This document shows positions 41,065 through 49,441 of a stretch of DNA of 49,441 nt, one piece after another. The position numbers were made by a program, and so were the translations under genes. Origin of the DNA: Carboxylicivirga sp. (lineage in GTDB: Bacteria > Bacteroidota > Bacteroidia > Bacteroidales > Marinilabiliaceae); contig JAOARW010000115.1 of the NCBI GenBank assembly GCA_025210475.1, forward strand, positions 1 through 49,441, written 5' to 3'. Each line of letters opens with the position of its first letter. Positions within the stretch are counted from its first letter, which is position 1. Under the pieces are notes generated by a model. It was not told the DNA's origin and ran no database searches. It saw only the letters and a program-made list of their open reading frames with translations.

Positions 41065-42432
41065 ATGTTTTTAAAAAGTATAAACCCGGCTACCGGTGAA
41101 ATTGTCAGAGAGTATGAGGAGTATCACTCCGATCAGGTAGACAGTGCCCTTGAGGCTAATTATCAGGCTTACAAAAGCTGGCGCAGAGAATCCATTTCAA
41201 ACCGAAGTAAGTTAATGTTGAATGCTGCTCAGGTTCTTCGTGATAAAAAAGAAGGATTGGCTTTTAATATTACGGTTGAAATGGGTAAGAACATTGTTGA
41301 AGCGCGTGCCGAGGTGGAAAAGTGTGCCCATGTTTGTGAATATTATGCCAGAAATGCAGCTAAGTTTCTGCAGTCTGAAATTATTCCTACAGAAGCCACC
41401 GAATCTTATGCTTCTATACAACCCATTGGTCCCATATTGGCCATAATGCCATGGAATTTTCCATTGTGGCAGGTGTTTCGATTTGCCGCCCCAACCTTGA
41501 TGGCTGGGAATACCGGAATTTTAAAACATGCTTCCAATGTGCCGGGGTGTGCATTGGCAATAGAAAATGTGTTCGTCGAAGCGGGTTTTCCAAGGGATGT
41601 ATTCAGAACTTTGTTGGTACGCAGTTCAAAGGTCGAAAAGATAATTGCAGATAAACGAATTAAGGCGGTGACCTTAACAGGAAGTACACCGGCAGGAAAA
41701 GCTGTGGCGGCTGCCGCGGGTAAATACCTGAAAAAATGTGTGCTCGAATTAGGAGGCAGTGATCCTTACCTGATATTGGAAGATGCAGATATAGATGCTG
41801 CTGTAGATGCCTGCGTGGCTGGGCGTATTTTAAATGCTGGTCAGAGCTGTATTGGTGCCAAGCGATTTATTGTAGTTGATGCGGTTTACGATGAGTTTGC
41901 CACTAAGTTTACGGATAAGATGCGAGCTATAAGCATTGGCGATCCATTTGATGAGACGAAAAAGATGGGGCCACTGGCACGTTCTAATTTCCGCGAAGAT
42001 ATTCATCGTCAGGTGGAAAATAGTATCAGCAAAGGAGCGAAACTTTTGACAGGAGGGTACATCCCTGAGGGAGATGGAGCATATTACCCGGCAACCGTTT
42101 TGGGCGATGTTAAAAAAGGGATGGTGGCTTATCACGAGGAATTATTTGGTCCGGTCGCGTCACTCATTCGCGCCGAGAGTGAAGCGGATGCCATTGAAAT
42201 TGCTAACGATACTGTTTTTGGTCTTGGTGCAGCTGTATTTACCAAGGATATTGAAAGAGGCAAACGCATAGCTGAAGAAGAATTGGAGGCAGGTTGCTGT
42301 TTTGTCAATGATTTTGTTCGTTCCGATCCGCGCTTGCCTTTTGGTGGTGTAAAGGAGAGTGGATACGGCAGAGAATTGTCGCACCATGGCATGATGGAGT
42401 TTGTGAATGTGAAAGGAGTGTACATTAAATAG
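41065..42432 (+). CDS. NAD(P)-dependent succinate-semialdehyde dehydrogenase
   Basis: A 455-aa aldehyde dehydrogenase that would oxidise succinate semialdehyde to succinate; cytoplasmic. It starts with the family's SINPATGEIV. It has PWNFPLWQ (Asn131), Lys154 in ILKHASN, the general base Glu228 in LELGGSDPY and the catalytic Cys262 in NAGQSCIGAKRF. The length and the GRELSHHGMMEFVNVKGVYI ending match the Sad/GabD-type group. No GABA transaminase or glutamate decarboxylase is nearby; the broken glutaminase is 6 kb upstream. recX begins one base after its stop, suggesting cotranscription. Confidence 0.88.
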   Translation: MFLKSINPATGEIVREYEEYHSDQVDSALEANYQAYKSWRRESISNRSKLMLNAAQVLRDKKEGLAFNITVEMGKNIVEARAEVEKCAHVCEYYARNAAKFLQSEIIPTEATESYASIQPIGPILAIMPWNFPLWQVFRFAAPTLMAGNTGILKHASNVPGCALAIENVFVEAGFPRDVFRTLLVRSSKVEKIIADKRIKAVTLTGSTPAGKAVAAAAGKYLKKCVLELGGSDPYLILEDADIDAAVDACVAGRILNAGQSCIGAKRFIVVDAVYDEFATKFTDKMRAISIGDPFDETKKMGPLARSNFREDIHRQVENSISKGAKLLTGGYIPEGDGAYYPATVLGDVKKGMVAYHEELFGPVASLIRAESEADAIEIANDTVFGLGAAVFTKDIERGKRIAEEELEAGCCFVNDFVRSDPRLPFGGVKESGYGRELSHHGMMEFVNVKGVYIK

Positions 42433-42433
42433 T

Positions 42434-42898
42434 ATGGATTACCGCCAGGCAATTAACAAAGCAGCAGCTTTGTGCTCAAGGAAAGAATATTGTAGTTCCG
42501 AAATAAAAAAGAAGCTGCTGAATTGGGAGCTTTCTGATGAGGATGTTGAGAAAGCCATTAATAGTTTAATTGATGAAAAGTTTATCGATGATCAGCGTTA
42601 TGCCGCGTATTATGTAAGGGATAAATTTCGATTTAATGGTTGGGGACGTATGAAAATACGTTTTCAGCTCAGGGCCAAAGGGGTGGCATCGATGCAAATT
42701 GAAGAAGCATTTGAGGAGATAAACGAAGAAGATTATCAGGAAAAATTGGCAGAGTTATTGCATAGCAAGAAACGGCAAATAAAAAATAAAGATGAGTGGC
42801 AAACAAAAGCAGCCTTAGCCCGTTTTGCTCAATCACGCGGCTTTGAGGCCGATTTGGTGTTTAAAACCATCGATCAAGTATTACATAACATAACCTGA
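42434..42898 (+). CDS. recX: Regulatory protein RecX
   Basis: A 154-aa RecX homologue, which modulates RecA filaments. Three-helix repeats are visible: ALCSRKEYCSSEIKKKLLNW, then INSLIDEKFIDDQRYAAYYVRDK, then WGRMKIRFQLRAKGV. It starts one base after the SSADH stop and is followed by the LPP20 gene after 11 bases. recA is not in the window. Confidence 0.92.
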   Translation: MDYRQAINKAAALCSRKEYCSSEIKKKLLNWELSDEDVEKAINSLIDEKFIDDQRYAAYYVRDKFRFNGWGRMKIRFQLRAKGVASMQIEEAFEEINEEDYQEKLAELLHSKKRQIKNKDEWQTKAALARFAQSRGFEADLVFKTIDQVLHNIT

Positions 42899-42909
42899 AG
42901 CAAGATATT

Positions 42910-44301
42910 ATGAAGAAACAAACACACATTGCTCTGTTAGCATTTTTTGCTTTATTGCTGTCTTTCGGTGCTGAAGCAAAAAAGAAACCCGACTGGGTGA
43001 AGCAACGTCCCAACGATCAGGCTTATTACATTGGTATTGCAACAGTGCCCAAAACCGGCAGTGCGGTAGAATATCGTCAGGCTGCTCGTGGAGCTGCACT
43101 AAAGCAGATGAGCAGTGAAATAAAGGTTAATATCTCGTCTAACTCGGTATTGCAAAAAATCGAAACGGACTTTGAATACAAGGAAGCTTACGAATCAAAA
43201 ATACAGGCTTCGGTTGAACAGACGCTGGAAGGCTATGAGGTGCTAACCTGGGAGAATCGAAAAGAATATTGGGTGATGACCCGTTTGTCTAAGCAAAAGT
43301 ATGCCCGTGCTAAGCAAATGAAACTGGATAAAGCCAAAATGATGGCCAGTTCCTATTTGTCGGATGCACGCAAGGCAATTGATAATTACGATGCGTATTC
43401 GGCGCTTAATTATTTGGCCAAGGGAGCCATTAGCCTAAAAAACCATTTGGAAGAAGATTTGACCTATAAAACGGTTGATGGAATCTATAATGTTGGAACA
43501 AGCATTTTCAGTACTATCCAGGATGTTTTTCGTCGGATTGATCTGGTCCCGGTCAGAAACAATTATCAGATTCAGTTTTCGAAAAAACTGGAAGTACCCA
43601 TCGGTATCAATGCCACCTTTACTGGAAGTGCGGGCGAAAAACGACCATTGAGTGGTCTTCCGCTGCAATTTAGTTTTACCAAGGGAGAGGGTATCCTGTC
43701 TTCACAAAGTAAAACCGACCACAGTGGTTACACATCCGTTTCGATTACCCGACTAATCTCTAAACGTAAGATGCAGGAAATAACAGCCGGGTTCGATTTT
43801 AGTCACATTATTGATGCGGAAGCGGATGAAGAAACGGTTCGACTGTTGCATATATTCTTCCCACAAAAACAGATGCCTAGTGTGGGTATTGCCGTTGAGG
43901 TAATGAAATCAAAAGCTTATTTTATCAGTGAAGAAAAAGTGTTTGGTGAGCTTAGTGATAAAGGCGCTTTTACGGGCATGATGAAAAAACGCTTAAACGA
44001 GAATTTTTTCACATTTACCAGTAATATGGAAGAGGCCGATTTTGTAGTGAAAATCAATTCTAACTTTGTGGCGGGAGATGAGCGCAAGGGGCAAGGGTAT
44101 TCGGTATATACTGTTTTTGTTGATTTTAATATTTCCATTAAAGAGGTCAGTACAAAAACAGAAATATTTGCTGATAATATAAATGGCATACGTGGCATGC
44201 GACCGGGTAACTTTGAATACGCCTTAAAAGATTCGCGTATTAAACTGATTGATGCCTTTAAAAAGAATATTGAACCACGGCTTGAGCAAGTGGATATGTA
44301 G
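42910..44301 (+). CDS. LPP20-family secreted protein
   Basis: A 463-aa exported protein with a signal peptide of ~23 residues (ends FGAEAK). The segment KKPDWVKQRPNDQAYYIGIA and the helical ~45-165 region match the LPP20 family of cell-envelope proteins. Residues ~200-330 and ~330-463 look beta-rich and are not recognised. There is no lipobox Cys, so it may be periplasmic. It is the last gene of the SSADH-recX-LPP20 run and is followed by a terminator at 44396. The function is unknown. Confidence 0.75.
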   Translation: MKKQTHIALLAFFALLLSFGAEAKKKPDWVKQRPNDQAYYIGIATVPKTGSAVEYRQAARGAALKQMSSEIKVNISSNSVLQKIETDFEYKEAYESKIQASVEQTLEGYEVLTWENRKEYWVMTRLSKQKYARAKQMKLDKAKMMASSYLSDARKAIDNYDAYSALNYLAKGAISLKNHLEEDLTYKTVDGIYNVGTSIFSTIQDVFRRIDLVPVRNNYQIQFSKKLEVPIGINATFTGSAGEKRPLSGLPLQFSFTKGEGILSSQSKTDHSGYTSVSITRLISKRKMQEITAGFDFSHIIDAEADEETVRLLHIFFPQKQMPSVGIAVEVMKSKAYFISEEKVFGELSDKGAFTGMMKKRLNENFFTFTSNMEEADFVVKINSNFVAGDERKGQGYSVYTVFVDFNISIKEVSTKTEIFADNINGIRGMRPGNFEYALKDSRIKLIDAFKKNIEPRLEQVDM

Positions 44302-44395
44302 ATATAATTGGGCGTAAGAATACTATCTGAAAACTTTCTAATAAAAAGATAGACGATACAATCGCTTAGCCATAAAATTTTAATGATAATAAATG

Positions 44396-44423
44396 AACCC
44401 GAAGTTGTCGCTTCGGGTTTTTT
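44396..44423 (+). terminator. Rho-independent terminator of the SSADH-recX-LPP20 unit
   Basis: AACCCGAAG, loop TTGTCG, CTTCGGGTT followed by TTTTT; about 95 bases after the LPP20 stop. Confidence 0.88.
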
Positions 44424-44473
44424 AGTAACTATGCATTATTGTATACGTAAGTTTCAACCATAAGTACTCAATA

Positions 44474-44872
44474 ATGATTAAGCAAGCATTTCTTTTCATA
44501 ATACTTTGCCTTTTGGCAAGCTTTTCGTCGTCAGCCCAAAAATCCCAAAGGGTCAATGCCAAACTGTTTTATTCGTTAATACAAAAACACCCCAAAGCGC
44601 TGGTCATCGATGTTCGCCCGTCTGTAAAGTTTGGACAATACCGAATTGAAGGAGCTGCTCCCGCTCCAGAAAAGAAAGATCTACTGGAACTTGTAAAGAT
44701 TGTTCCTAAGAATGATACGTTGTTTATTTATTGTGAGAAAGATATTCGGACACAACCGGCCGCAGAGATATTAACGAATCTGGGTTATGTAAATATTTTT
44801 GAGTTAAAGGGTGGATTGAATAGTTGGCGACGAAATGGCCTGCCACTTGATCGGGAAACTTTTAATGAATAA
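44474..44872 (+). CDS. Secreted rhodanese-like protein
   Basis: A 132-aa exported single rhodanese domain (signal peptide ~1-21, ends SSSAQ). The motifs are ALVIDVRPSVKFGQYRIEGA, the active-site loop YCEKDIRT with Cys87, and the terminal ELKGGLNSWRRNGLPL (GG-x-x-x-W). A periplasmic sulfurtransferase or persulfide carrier role is likely. It follows the terminator at 44396 and shares a long hairpin (44873-44924) with the convergent chemotaxis gene. Confidence 0.9.
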   Translation: MIKQAFLFIILCLLASFSSSAQKSQRVNAKLFYSLIQKHPKALVIDVRPSVKFGQYRIEGAAPAPEKKDLLELVKIVPKNDTLFIYCEKDIRTQPAAEILTNLGYVNIFELKGGLNSWRRNGLPLDRETFNE

Positions 44873-44924
44873 GCCCAAAATCATTATGAGCGGGAGTTGG
44901 ATAACGTTCATAATTCATTTGGGC
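44873..44924. terminator. Long hairpin between convergent genes
   Basis: GCCCAAAATCATTATGAGC pairs with GTTCATAATTCATTTGGGC at 15 of 19 positions, with a ~14-base loop. It begins right after the rhodanese stop and ends 17 bases before the chemotaxis protein stop on the other strand, so it may end both transcripts. There is no classic T-run. Confidence 0.5.
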
Positions 44925-44940
44925 CTATGGTTATTATTTA

Positions 44941-46752
44941 TTATTCATTGAGCTTAAAAAAGCCAATTACTTCATTAAGCTTTTGTATCTCACTGTAAAA
45001 TGATTTGCTTAGTTCCGATATTTTATCGGCTGCAGCTGCATTGCCTTGCGAAACACTATCCAGTTCAAGAATGGCTTTATTAACCTGTTTTGATCCTTCG
45101 TTTTGCTCCAGTGATGCGGCCGAAATATCAGCAACCAGATTATAAGCCTTTTGAATATCCGGCACAAGACTTTCAAATATTTCGCCAGATTGGGTGGCTA
45201 TATCAACACCTAAAGTCGCTTTTTCGCTGATCTCACTGGCCGAATCACGACTGATTTCAGCCAATTTACGCACTTCGCTTGCAACCACTGCAAAACCTTT
45301 TCCCTCTTCTCCGGCACGGGCGGCTTCAACGGCAGCATTTAGTGACAGGATGTTGGTTTGCATGGCAATGTCTTCAATAACTTGCACCTTTTCAGCAATC
45401 AGCTTAATGCTTTCCACAGCTTGTTTAACAATTTCGCTACCGTTGTTAGTATCTTTATAAGCTTGGGACATGAGCTTCTCTGTCTGCTTTGAGTTTTCAG
45501 CATTTTGGCTGATGTTGGCTCCCATTTCTTCCATCGAGGCCGATACTTCTTCGGTAGATGTGGCTTGCTGCATCGAACGACTCGAAAGCTCGTTAGCCGA
45601 TTCTGTTAAGCGGTTACCACCCTCAGAAATAAGTTCGGCTGTTCGTTTGGCCTGAAGAATAACCTCAGAAATTTTATCAGTCATGTGCTTAAATGTTGAG
45701 GCCAGCTGTCCGATCTCATCTTTTCTGTCAAGCAATTCATCGTCGATTGGTGCATTTAAATCCCCGTTTGTTAAATTTTCAGCAGCCGTGTTTAGCTTAA
45801 GAACCGGATTGGCCAGCGATCGTGAGATTAAGAAGGCCATTGCCAGAGCCAAAACAAGAAAGATAAAACCAATGATTAATGAATAATTGCGGATGGGTTT
45901 TAACATAGCCACCAACTCATCGGTTGGCACCAATAAGATAGTTTTATGGCCGGTATCGCCAATATTCATATAGGCTATTTCATAAAGGTCATCTTGCGTT
46001 TCGTATTCGCTTAGCAGGCCTTTCTGATCTTTTAAAATACTTTTGTCTGCATCACCAACAATGGACGATAGTGGTTGGTTAACATCATCGGGGTTTTGAG
46101 ATAATTTTATAAGGCCCTGATTGTCGGTTACGCAGATGTAACTTCCTTCGCTAAACTTTCTTTTCGTTAGGTTTTCAACCAACAGATCGATATTAATGCC
46201 TACACCGGCAATACCGGTAGGCGAGGATGTGGAGCCCATTAACACATTAATAAACAGGGCGGATGTATTAAGTTCACGGTTGTAATCAAGATTAGACTGG
46301 ATGCGGTGCGGATTAGCAACAGTTTCGAAAAACCAGGAATCGTCCGGATCATCCTTTGATACCACATCTAACATCTGGTGGTTATGAGACCAGAAATTAT
46401 GTGTTTTGTTACTTACGGCAAACGAGGTAAGATAACCAAACTCACTTACTATCCCGTCGATCTTATCCAAGCTGATGGCTTTTAACGACTCGTTGGTTTC
46501 GTTTGAATCAAACCACTCAATTAGAGCCGGATCAGTGGCAAGCGCAACAGATGTTTCAATCGCCTTTTCAAATTTAGTGCGTAAATCGCTTTGTGATGCT
46601 TCGATAAAGGCATGAAGCTGTTGGCTTCGGATGTCTTTGGTTAATGTACTACTAATCGTGTAGTAGAAGGTAAGACTAATAGCAGCGATAACCATAAATA
46701 CTACCAACCCAAATGACAATAGCATTTTGGATTGAATGCTTCGTAATTGCAT
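44941..46752 (-). CDS. Methyl-accepting chemotaxis protein with Cache sensor domain
   Basis: A 603-aa transmembrane receptor: TM1 ~10-32, a periplasmic dCache-like sensor ~35-285, TM2 ~290-311, HAMP ~312-365 and a cytoplasmic signalling coiled coil ~370-600 with the hairpin tip TNILSLNAAVEAARAGEEGK and FAVVASEVRKLAE. All domains look complete. No CheA, CheY or CheR gene is in the window. Ligand specificity cannot be read. A transcript terminator is not obvious beyond the shared hairpin at 44873. The gap upstream (46753-47032) is 280 bases. Confidence 0.93.
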   Translation of the reverse strand: MQLRSIQSKMLLSFGLVVFMVIAAISLTFYYTISSTLTKDIRSQQLHAFIEASQSDLRTKFEKAIETSVALATDPALIEWFDSNETNESLKAISLDKIDGIVSEFGYLTSFAVSNKTHNFWSHNHQMLDVVSKDDPDDSWFFETVANPHRIQSNLDYNRELNTSALFINVLMGSTSSPTGIAGVGINIDLLVENLTKRKFSEGSYICVTDNQGLIKLSQNPDDVNQPLSSIVGDADKSILKDQKGLLSEYETQDDLYEIAYMNIGDTGHKTILLVPTDELVAMLKPIRNYSLIIGFIFLVLALAMAFLISRSLANPVLKLNTAAENLTNGDLNAPIDDELLDRKDEIGQLASTFKHMTDKISEVILQAKRTAELISEGGNRLTESANELSSRSMQQATSTEEVSASMEEMGANISQNAENSKQTEKLMSQAYKDTNNGSEIVKQAVESIKLIAEKVQVIEDIAMQTNILSLNAAVEAARAGEEGKGFAVVASEVRKLAEISRDSASEISEKATLGVDIATQSGEIFESLVPDIQKAYNLVADISAASLEQNEGSKQVNKAILELDSVSQGNAAAADKISELSKSFYSEIQKLNEVIGFFKLNE

Positions 46753-47032
46753 ACAACATTCTTTTTACCCGGCGTAGACCGAATTTAATTAGACACATAG
46801 ATTTTAACTTGTAAAAGTTGCCTGCTTGATACGTGCAAAGCAGTTTTCCCCAATTCTTTTACAGATGCTTTGATTACGTCATTAATCCAAAATAGTTATG
46901 GCAATTGGGTGTTTTTTTCTTTGAAGATGGATTGGATTTGACTTATGTAAAAACCTGTTGTCTATACGATAGATGTATGTTTATTTCGGAAGGCCTGTCA
47001 TCAGTGATATGCGACAAGTAACAAGGGCTAAA
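46753..47032. other. Intergenic region between MCP and rfbB
   Basis: No gene seen on either strand. It includes the MCP upstream region and AT-rich runs; no convincing TAnnTTTG element was found on the minus strand. Confidence 0.4.
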
Positions 47033-47063
47033 TAAAAAAAGAGGCACAATTAATATTGTGCCT
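47033..47063 (-). terminator. Rho-independent terminator of rfbB
   Basis: AGGCACAAT, loop TAAT, ATTGTGCCT, with a T-run on the minus strand; 16 bases beyond the rfbB stop. Confidence 0.88.
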
Positions 47064-47078
47064 TATGCTTGGTTGTTG

Positions 47079-48131
47079 TTATCTTTCTGAGTATTGTTTG
47101 TTGTAGTATTTTTCGTAGTCGCCCGATATTATATTGTTGAGCCACTCCTCATTGGCTAAATACCAATCCACCGTTTTTTCAATTCCTTCTTCGAACTGAA
47201 GTGAAGGTTGCCAGCCAAGTTCACTAGTTAGTTTGTTGGCATCAATGGCATAACGCATGTCGTGTCCGGCACGATCTTTTACAAAAGTGATCAACTCAGC
47301 TGATTCACCTTCTTTGCGGCCCAGTTTCTTATCCATTACTTCGCAAAGCTTATGGATTAAGTCGATGTTGGTCCACTCGTTGATGCCACCAATGTTATAC
47401 GTTTCACCGTTTTTACCCTGGTGATAAATCAGGTCGATGGCACGGGCATGATCAATCACATAAAGCCAGTCGCGAATATTCTCTCCTTTACCATAGATTG
47501 GAATTGGCTTTTTGTTTTTAATATTGTTAATCGAAAGTGGAATCAGTTTTTCTGGAAATTGATTGGGACCATAATTGTTGGAACAATTTGAGATAACAAT
47601 TGGCATTCCGTAAGTGTGGTGATAAGCGCGCACTAAATGATCCGAACTGGCCTTGGATGATGAATAAGGACTGCGTGGATCGTATGCTGTTGTTTCGGTA
47701 AATAAGCCGGTTTCGCCCAATGAACCATATACCTCGTCGGTTGAAATATGGTAGAAAAGCTTATTGTCCATATTATCTTTCCAAGATTCATTGGCGGCAT
47801 TCAAAAGATTAACCGTACCCAGAATATTGGTTTTAATAAAAGCTAAAGGATCCGAAATGGAACGATCAACATGCGATTCGGCGGCCAAATGAATGACACC
47901 ATCGAAATTATACTCGGTAAACAGAGCATTCATTTTATCGGCATCGGTAATATCCGCTTTCAAAAAAGTGTAGTTGCTTTTTTGCTCAATATCTTTGAGG
48001 TTTTCAAGGTTACCGGCATAGGTAAGTGCATCCAGGTTGTAAATGTGATAATTCGGATAAGTTTCGGTAAACAGACGAACAACGTGCGATCCGATAAAAC
48101 CGGCACCTCCGGTGATTAGTATCTTTTTCAT
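47079..48131 (-). CDS. rfbB: dTDP-glucose 4,6-dehydratase
   Basis: Converts dTDP-glucose to dTDP-4-keto-6-deoxyglucose on the way to dTDP-L-rhamnose and other deoxy sugars; cytoplasmic short-chain dehydrogenase fold. The NAD-binding motif is GGAGFIGSH (8-16), the catalytic Thr-Asp-Glu is at 131-133 in STDEVYG, and YxxxK is Tyr156/Lys160 in YSSSKASSDH. CSNNYGPNQFPEKLIPL and NIRDWLYVIDHA are typical of the dehydratase. The 350-aa length is standard. It stands alone with terminators on both sides, without rfbA, rfbC or rfbD in view. Confidence 0.95.
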   Translation of the reverse strand: MKKILITGGAGFIGSHVVRLFTETYPNYHIYNLDALTYAGNLENLKDIEQKSNYTFLKADITDADKMNALFTEYNFDGVIHLAAESHVDRSISDPLAFIKTNILGTVNLLNAANESWKDNMDNKLFYHISTDEVYGSLGETGLFTETTAYDPRSPYSSSKASSDHLVRAYHHTYGMPIVISNCSNNYGPNQFPEKLIPLSINNIKNKKPIPIYGKGENIRDWLYVIDHARAIDLIYHQGKNGETYNIGGINEWTNIDLIHKLCEVMDKKLGRKEGESAELITFVKDRAGHDMRYAIDANKLTSELGWQPSLQFEEGIEKTVDWYLANEEWLNNIISGDYEKYYNKQYSER

Positions 48132-48200
48132 AATTTAAGTATCAAAGATGTGAGACAAAAGTATTAAGATAATTATCAAGTTACAAAAAGTAACAGGCAA

Positions 48201-48223
48201 TAAAAAAGCCCCTTGCGGGGCTT
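48201..48223 (-). terminator. Rho-independent terminator
   Basis: AAGCCCC, loop TTGC, GGGGCTT with a T-run on the minus strand. It lies 22 bases beyond the stop of the small membrane protein at 48245. Confidence 0.88.
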
Positions 48224-48244
48224 GATTTTATATCGTACGATAAA

Positions 48245-48631
48245 TTATTTGTAGTAGGCATCTTTCATGCATATCACGTAGCAATAAATAAAAAACGCAT
48301 TGAATACTAATCCAATAATATTGAATGATACTAAGTTGCCAACTGTGCCTAATGCCGTAAAAGCTAAAGCAACTATTACAGCCCATTTTTGACCTTTAAA
48401 AAGGCCTATTGTAATAAATACACCTAAGACGACGAATGGGATTAGTATAATGGCAACTACAGTTGTTCCTACTCCTGCTAACATTGATAATCCTGCTTCT
48501 TCCATAGCTGAGGCAATGAATGCACCTCCAAAGATTAATCCAATTACACCTAGAATACCTAGAACAATTCCAATTGCATTTAGAACACCCATTACTGATC
48601 CTTGCCATGGACGGCTTGCTGTCATTTCCAT
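48245..48631 (-). CDS. Small four-helix membrane protein, unknown
   Basis: A 128-aa protein with four hydrophobic segments (~14-42, 48-75, 83-100, 103-122) rich in Gly, Ala and Val. It looks like small DUF4064/YIP1-like membrane proteins, but no family can be assigned with confidence. The N-terminus MEMTASRPWQGS is short and cytoplasmic; the C-terminus ends in a charged MKDAYYK. It has its own terminator and lies ~110 bases from the next gene on the same strand. Confidence 0.65.
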   Translation of the reverse strand: MEMTASRPWQGSVMGVLNAIGIVLGILGVIGLIFGGAFIASAMEEAGLSMLAGVGTTVVAIILIPFVVLGVFITIGLFKGQKWAVIVALAFTALGTVGNLVSFNIIGLVFNAFFIYCYVICMKDAYYK

Positions 48632-48741
48632 AAATCTGTTTATTTAATTGGTTAGAAATAGTGTGTTATACCACACGATTAAAATTTTGTTTCATGAATA
48701 TAAACAAAAACCGGACAATGATCTAAGAAGTCGGGTTGGAA

Positions 48742-49161
48742 TTAATCTCTATTTCCTTCTTTATTAAATCGATATCGAATACCAAGATTACCTCTTATTG
48801 CTGATTGGTCAGAATCCAGATTGATTTGTGGAACCATTTCTGCGTATATGCTGAAGTTTTTGTCATTAAGCGGAATAATGTCTACACCTAACGGAATTCT
48901 TAAGTATTCAGAATTACTGATGTTATCGTATGCTGCTCCAATGTACAGATCATATTTTTCTTTCTTGAAGGCTTCATATGAAATGGTTGGTAATATGGAC
49001 TCCGCAATGTCATTACTGGGCTGAAAAGTTATACCGAATCGAAAATTTTTAAACAGATAGTCAATGGTTGCTTCGCCTTCGATATTAACTGCAGCGCCAA
49101 CTTGTGCACTGGAATAGGCTGATGTTGCAAGTACAAATAATAGAATTAAAGTTTTTTTCAT
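48742..49161 (-). CDS. Small exported outer-membrane-type protein, unknown
   Basis: A 139-aa protein with a signal peptide of ~19 residues (MKKTLILLFVLATSAYSSAQ). The mature part has alternating polar/hydrophobic strands (YLFKNFRFGITF, YDLYIGAAYDNI, FSIYAEMVPQINL, LGIRYRFNKEG) typical of a short beta barrel or porin-like fragment. It is shorter than most eight-strand barrels but shows no sign of truncation. No family is recognised. It is monocistronic or cotranscribed with the membrane protein downstream. Confidence 0.6.
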   Translation of the reverse strand: MKKTLILLFVLATSAYSSAQVGAAVNIEGEATIDYLFKNFRFGITFQPSNDIAESILPTISYEAFKKEKYDLYIGAAYDNISNSEYLRIPLGVDIIPLNDKNFSIYAEMVPQINLDSDQSAIRGNLGIRYRFNKEGNRD

Positions 49162-49367
49162 GTTGTATAAGTTATTATTAATAATGCTATCTGTTAATAA
49201 AACTTTAGGTAAGAAAGCTAATTAACAAATAAAAAATATTTAAAGATGAAATTAGCAAAAATAAAATAATAACTATTATACACTAAACAAAAAAATATAA
49301 ATATTGTAACACCTCAGGTTCTATCATTACTAACGCATAGGTGTCAGTTGGCAGTCCAAAATAGCTT
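49162..49367. other. AT-rich intergenic region
   Basis: Very AT-rich (long A/T runs at 49220-49300). No gene is seen; it separates the small exported protein from the partial frame at the right edge. Confidence 0.4.
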
Positions 49368-49441
49368 TCATTGTTCCACTAAATCAATAGAAAGTTGAAG
49401 CATTTCAAAGATATTCGCAGAACGCTTAATCCAGGTATCAA
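49368..49441 (-). CDS. C-terminal end of a gene running off the right edge
   Basis: On the minus strand a frame enters from the edge and ends at a TGA at 49368-49370. The last residues read DTWIKRSANIFEMLQLSI and end in VEQ, which looks like a helical protein tail. Only 23 complete codons are visible, so no family can be named, and chance cannot be excluded. Confidence 0.35.
   Translation of the reverse strand, partial: DTWIKRSANIFEMLQLSIDLVEQ

Noticed and set aside
41212..42452. Several 65-106 codon frames overlapping the dehydrogenase gene
   Set aside because: They are shadows of a complete aldehyde dehydrogenase and have no features of their own.
47079..48131. An O-antigen or rhamnose gene cluster
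   Set aside because: Only rfbB is present, closed off by terminators; no rfbA, rfbC, rfbD or glycosyltransferases are in view.
1..49441. tRNA, rRNA, CRISPR array, integrase or complete IS element
   Set aside because: No cloverleaf with a GGTTCGAATCC-type arm, no regularly spaced repeats and no transposase or integrase motifs were seen on either strand.

Overview
The window looks like a chromosomal segment of a Bacteroidota bacterium, most likely a marine or free-living Bacteroidales/Marinilabiliales relative. The reasons are the Bacteroidota-restricted families (DUF4270, DUF4271, DUF4954, DUF4493, DUF5689, DUF6048/DUF6452), a TonB-dependent receptor with a carboxypeptidase-like N-terminal domain, many short Bacteroidota-type lipoprotein signal peptides, promoters resembling TAnnTTTG, and few good Shine-Dalgarno sequences. 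The species level is inference. No rRNA, tRNA, CRISPR array, intact insertion sequence or prophage was seen.

Layout. 1-4.9 kb: a PHP-fold phosphodiesterase, an unknown membrane protein, a secreted alpha/beta hydrolase and a DUF134 DNA-binding protein, with clear hairpin terminators. 5.1-15.3 kb: the most interesting accessory block, a predicted extracellular nucleic-acid degradation and uptake locus. It holds an endonuclease I lipoprotein, a TonB-dependent receptor, a DUF5689 lipoprotein, a repeat-bearing DUF4493 lipoprotein, a secreted endonuclease/exonuclease/phosphatase-family enzyme and a BACON-fused DNA/RNA non-specific endonuclease. A TetR-type palindrome lies at its promoter, although no tetR gene is in view. 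15.3-15.9 kb: a gene-free, hairpin-rich stretch.

15.9-23.5 kb (minus strand): hexosamine metabolism (glmS, nagB, a DUF4954 beta-helix protein), then a DUF4270 lipoprotein and a short glycogen-synthase-like protein. 23.7-26.9 kb (plus strand): panC-panD, the heptose adenylyltransferase and radA. 26.9-33.2 kb (minus strand): a soluble PAS histidine kinase translationally coupled to an Asp-nucleophile alpha/beta hydrolase, then an M16 peptidase pair, one subunit with and one without the zinc site.

33.4-39.9 kb (plus strand): the DUF6452/DUF6048 pair, a glutaminase broken by one in-frame stop, DUF417, a LOG-family protein, DUF4271, hemD (TTG start), rnpA, yidD and DUF2147. 39.9-44.9 kb: a PagL-like lipid A deacylase, succinate-semialdehyde dehydrogenase, recX, an LPP20-family protein and a secreted rhodanese. 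44.9-49.4 kb (minus strand): a methyl-accepting chemotaxis protein, rfbB, two small unknown proteins and the C-terminal end of one further possible gene.

How the genes work together: the nuclease block reads as a PUL-like system for nucleic acid in place of glycan. Surface lipoproteins cut and hold polynucleotide, the TonB receptor imports products, and further secreted nucleases and perhaps the PHP phosphodiesterase finish the job. Most of the remainder is conserved housekeeping synteny. All family calls rest on reading motifs by eye; no database search was run.
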